Assembly: GCA_009783525.1 (NCBI GenBank)
Contig: WRDG01000124.1
Span: 1 to 6,875, forward strand
Reading direction: 5' to 3'
Origin: Defluviitaleaceae bacterium
Lineage (GTDB): Bacteria > Bacillota > Clostridia > Lachnospirales > WQUN01
DNA length: 6,875 nt
Below, one piece after another: positions 5,534 through 6,875 of this stretch. The notes under the pieces are model-generated. The model was not told the DNA's origin. It saw only the letters and a program-made list of their open reading frames with translations, and did not search any database. The stretch's first letter is position 1; every line of letters starts with the position of its first letter. The position numbers were made by a program, and so were the translations under genes.

Positions 5534-6875
5534 TTACGAGTTAAACTTAAAAATTGCTTCTTTTATTATTTCGCCCACGGTCGGATGCGGAAAAATTATT
5601 TCTTTTGCCCGTCCGACTGTTTGGCACATGTCTATTAATATTGCGGCGGATAAAATTATTTCAGACGCATACGATCCTATTACATGGCAGCCGATTATCC
5701 TGCGCGTGCTTTTTTCGACGATCAACTTGCATATGCCGTCGCCCTGTTCATTTTCCGCGACATAACGCCCGCTGTACTGCATAGGAAGCTTGACAGTTTC
5801 CGCCTCCATGCCTTTTTCAAGCGCGGTCCGCTCCGTTTCGCCTACCGAGCCGACCTCCGGCAATGTATATATTACCGACGGCACTGCGTCGTACCTTATG
5901 GGGCTCCTGCATCCGCACATATGCGCGACGGCGGTTTCCGCCTGCCTGTAAGCCACATGCGCAAGCATAATTTTCCCCGTGACGTCGCCCGCCGCGTATA
6001 CCCCGGGCACACCGGTTTGCATGAAACGGTCTGTTTCGATACGCGCTGCACATTCGAGTCCGATGTTTTCAAGCCCAACTCCTTGTACGACCGGACGCCT
6101 GCCTATCGAAACAAGCACCTTGTCCGCTTCGACGGTTTTTTGTTCGCCGCCGCGTTCGTAACGGACAGTATTCCCAATCGAAACAACTTTAGAATCCAGG
6201 CAAAAAACAATGCCTTTTGCTTCAAGATTTTTTTGCAATACCGCGGCTATTTCCGAATCGATGCTTCCGCCTATGCCGCCGAGCATTTCGATCACAGTAA
6301 CGCTCGACCCCGCCGTTGCGTAATATCCCGCCATTTCGAGCCCGATCACTCCGCCGCCGACCACCACCAGTTTTTTTGGGACCGTTTCGAGCGATAAAAT
6401 TTCTCTGTTCGTAATTGCGACGCCCGACGCAAGGCTCTCGCGCAAACCGTCGATGGGCGGCAGGATCGGCTCGGAACCCGCGGCGATAAGCAATCTTTTT
6501 GCTGTGTGCGTTTTTTTTCCGCAAATAACGTCGAAACCGCCGTTTTCGTTTTTGCCTTCGATTTTCGCTTCGCCGTTGACTACAGTCACCTTTCGTGACT
6601 CAAGCGAAGCCGCAATACCGCCCGTAAGTTTTTTTACGACCCTGTTTTTGCGGGCGACGACTTCGCTGTGGTTTAAAAAGATTTCTCTTGCATGCACGCC
6701 GTATTTCGAACCGTTTTTTGCATTTTCATATATTTTTGCAGAATACAGCAATGATTTGGAAGGTATGCAGCCTTCGTTTAAGCATACGCCTCCCAAATTC
6801 TTTTTTTCAAACAATATCGTTTCCATGCCCGCGAACGCGGCCCGTTCGGCGGCCGAATATCCTGCCGGCCCGCCG
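5534..6875 (-). CDS. lpdA: Dihydrolipoamide dehydrogenase (E3), 5' end cut by window edge
   Basis: FAD-dependent E3 of 2-oxo acid dehydrogenase complexes: reoxidises dihydrolipoyl groups on E2 and reduces NAD+. The reading frame stays open to the right edge, and its first visible residues, GGPAGYSAAERAAFAG, are the end of the N-terminal FAD-binding Rossmann motif. The true start is therefore beyond the edge, not the internal ATG at 6826. Counting from the first visible residue (446 visible), CLNEGC (31-36) is the redox-active disulfide; VVVGGGVIGLEMAGYYA is the NAD-binding Rossmann motif; YAAGDVTGKIMLAH is the second FAD contact; and HPTVGE near the C-terminus supplies the catalytic His430-Glu435 pair donated across the dimer. 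All hallmark residues are present and length fits the family (about 450-470 aa). Probably only a few to about 20 residues are missing, unless an N-terminal lipoyl domain is fused, which cannot be seen. E1 follows in the same operon, supporting a dedicated complex. Confidence 0.95.
   Translation of the reverse strand, partial: GGPAGYSAAERAAFAGMETILFEKKNLGGVCLNEGCIPSKSLLYSAKIYENAKNGSKYGVHAREIFLNHSEVVARKNRVVKKLTGGIAASLESRKVTVVNGEAKIEGKNENGGFDVICGKKTHTAKRLLIAAGSEPILPPIDGLRESLASGVAITNREILSLETVPKKLVVVGGGVIGLEMAGYYATAGSSVTVIEMLGGIGGSIDSEIAAVLQKNLEAKGIVFCLDSKVVSIGNTVRYERGGEQKTVEADKVLVSIGRRPVVQGVGLENIGLECAARIETDRFMQTGVPGVYAAGDVTGKIMLAHVAYRQAETAVAHMCGCRSPIRYDAVPSVIYTLPEVGSVGETERTALEKGMEAETVKLPMQYSGRYVAENEQGDGICKLIVEKSTRRIIGCHVIGSYASEIILSAAILIDMCQTVGRAKEIIFPHPTVGEIIKEAIFKFNS

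Noticed and set aside
5684..6397. A 237-codon plus-strand open frame opposite lpdA.
   Set aside because: It is antisense to a gene with all E3 hallmark motifs, lacks a recognisable domain or ribosome binding site, and reflects the codon bias of the real strand.
1..6875. CRISPR array, tRNA, rRNA, insertion sequence or phage attachment site.
   Set aside because: There are no regularly spaced short repeats, no cloverleaf or rRNA-like sequence, no transposase or integrase frame and no terminal inverted repeats; the only repeat is the two-copy lipoprotein-associated one.

Overview
The window is about 6.9 kb of compact bacterial DNA in which every supported gene lies on the minus strand, so transcription runs from the right edge to the left. 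The organism is probably an anaerobic, gut- or sediment-type bacterium. Lipoproteins with short leaders ending in LFSC and LFAC, together with a fused 2-oxo acid dehydrogenase E1 of the kind I recall from Spirochaetota (Treponema-like) and some Firmicutes, hint at a spirochaete. No rRNA or other marker gene is present, so this placement is tentative.

Right half (3011-6875): a two-gene 2-oxo acid dehydrogenase operon. It opens with a dihydrolipoamide dehydrogenase (E3) that runs off the right edge. A 57-base gap holding a small hairpin and a strong ribosome binding site follows, then a single large gene (821 aa) carrying E1-alpha and E1-beta fused in one polypeptide. E1 uses thiamine diphosphate to decarboxylate a 2-oxo acid and passes the acyl group to a lipoyl-carrying E2; E3 reoxidises the lipoyl group with NAD+. 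No E2 or lipoyl domain lies in the window; it must be upstream of the edge or elsewhere. The substrate cannot be read from the sequence.

Left half (1-3010): a duplicated lipoprotein locus. Ten bases after E1 lies a broken copy of a periplasmic solute-binding lipoprotein. Its signal peptide and last 81 residues survive, but about 1.1 kb of the middle is gone, the two parts are in different frames, and the start codon is followed by an extra base. Next comes an intact 490-aa paralogue, then an uncharacterised 264-aa protein with TIM-barrel-like sequence features, then a rho-independent terminator. A 72-base non-coding element (63 of 72 positions identical) follows each lipoprotein copy. It is better conserved than the adjacent coding ends and contains promoter-like hexamers pointing at the next gene, so it probably supplies the promoters for the intact lipoprotein and the 264-aa protein.

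The unusual points are the fused E1 with an atypical thiamine diphosphate motif and family-specific insertions, the decayed lipoprotein duplicate, and the conserved non-coding repeat. I found no CRISPR array, tRNA, rRNA, insertion sequence or phage gene.
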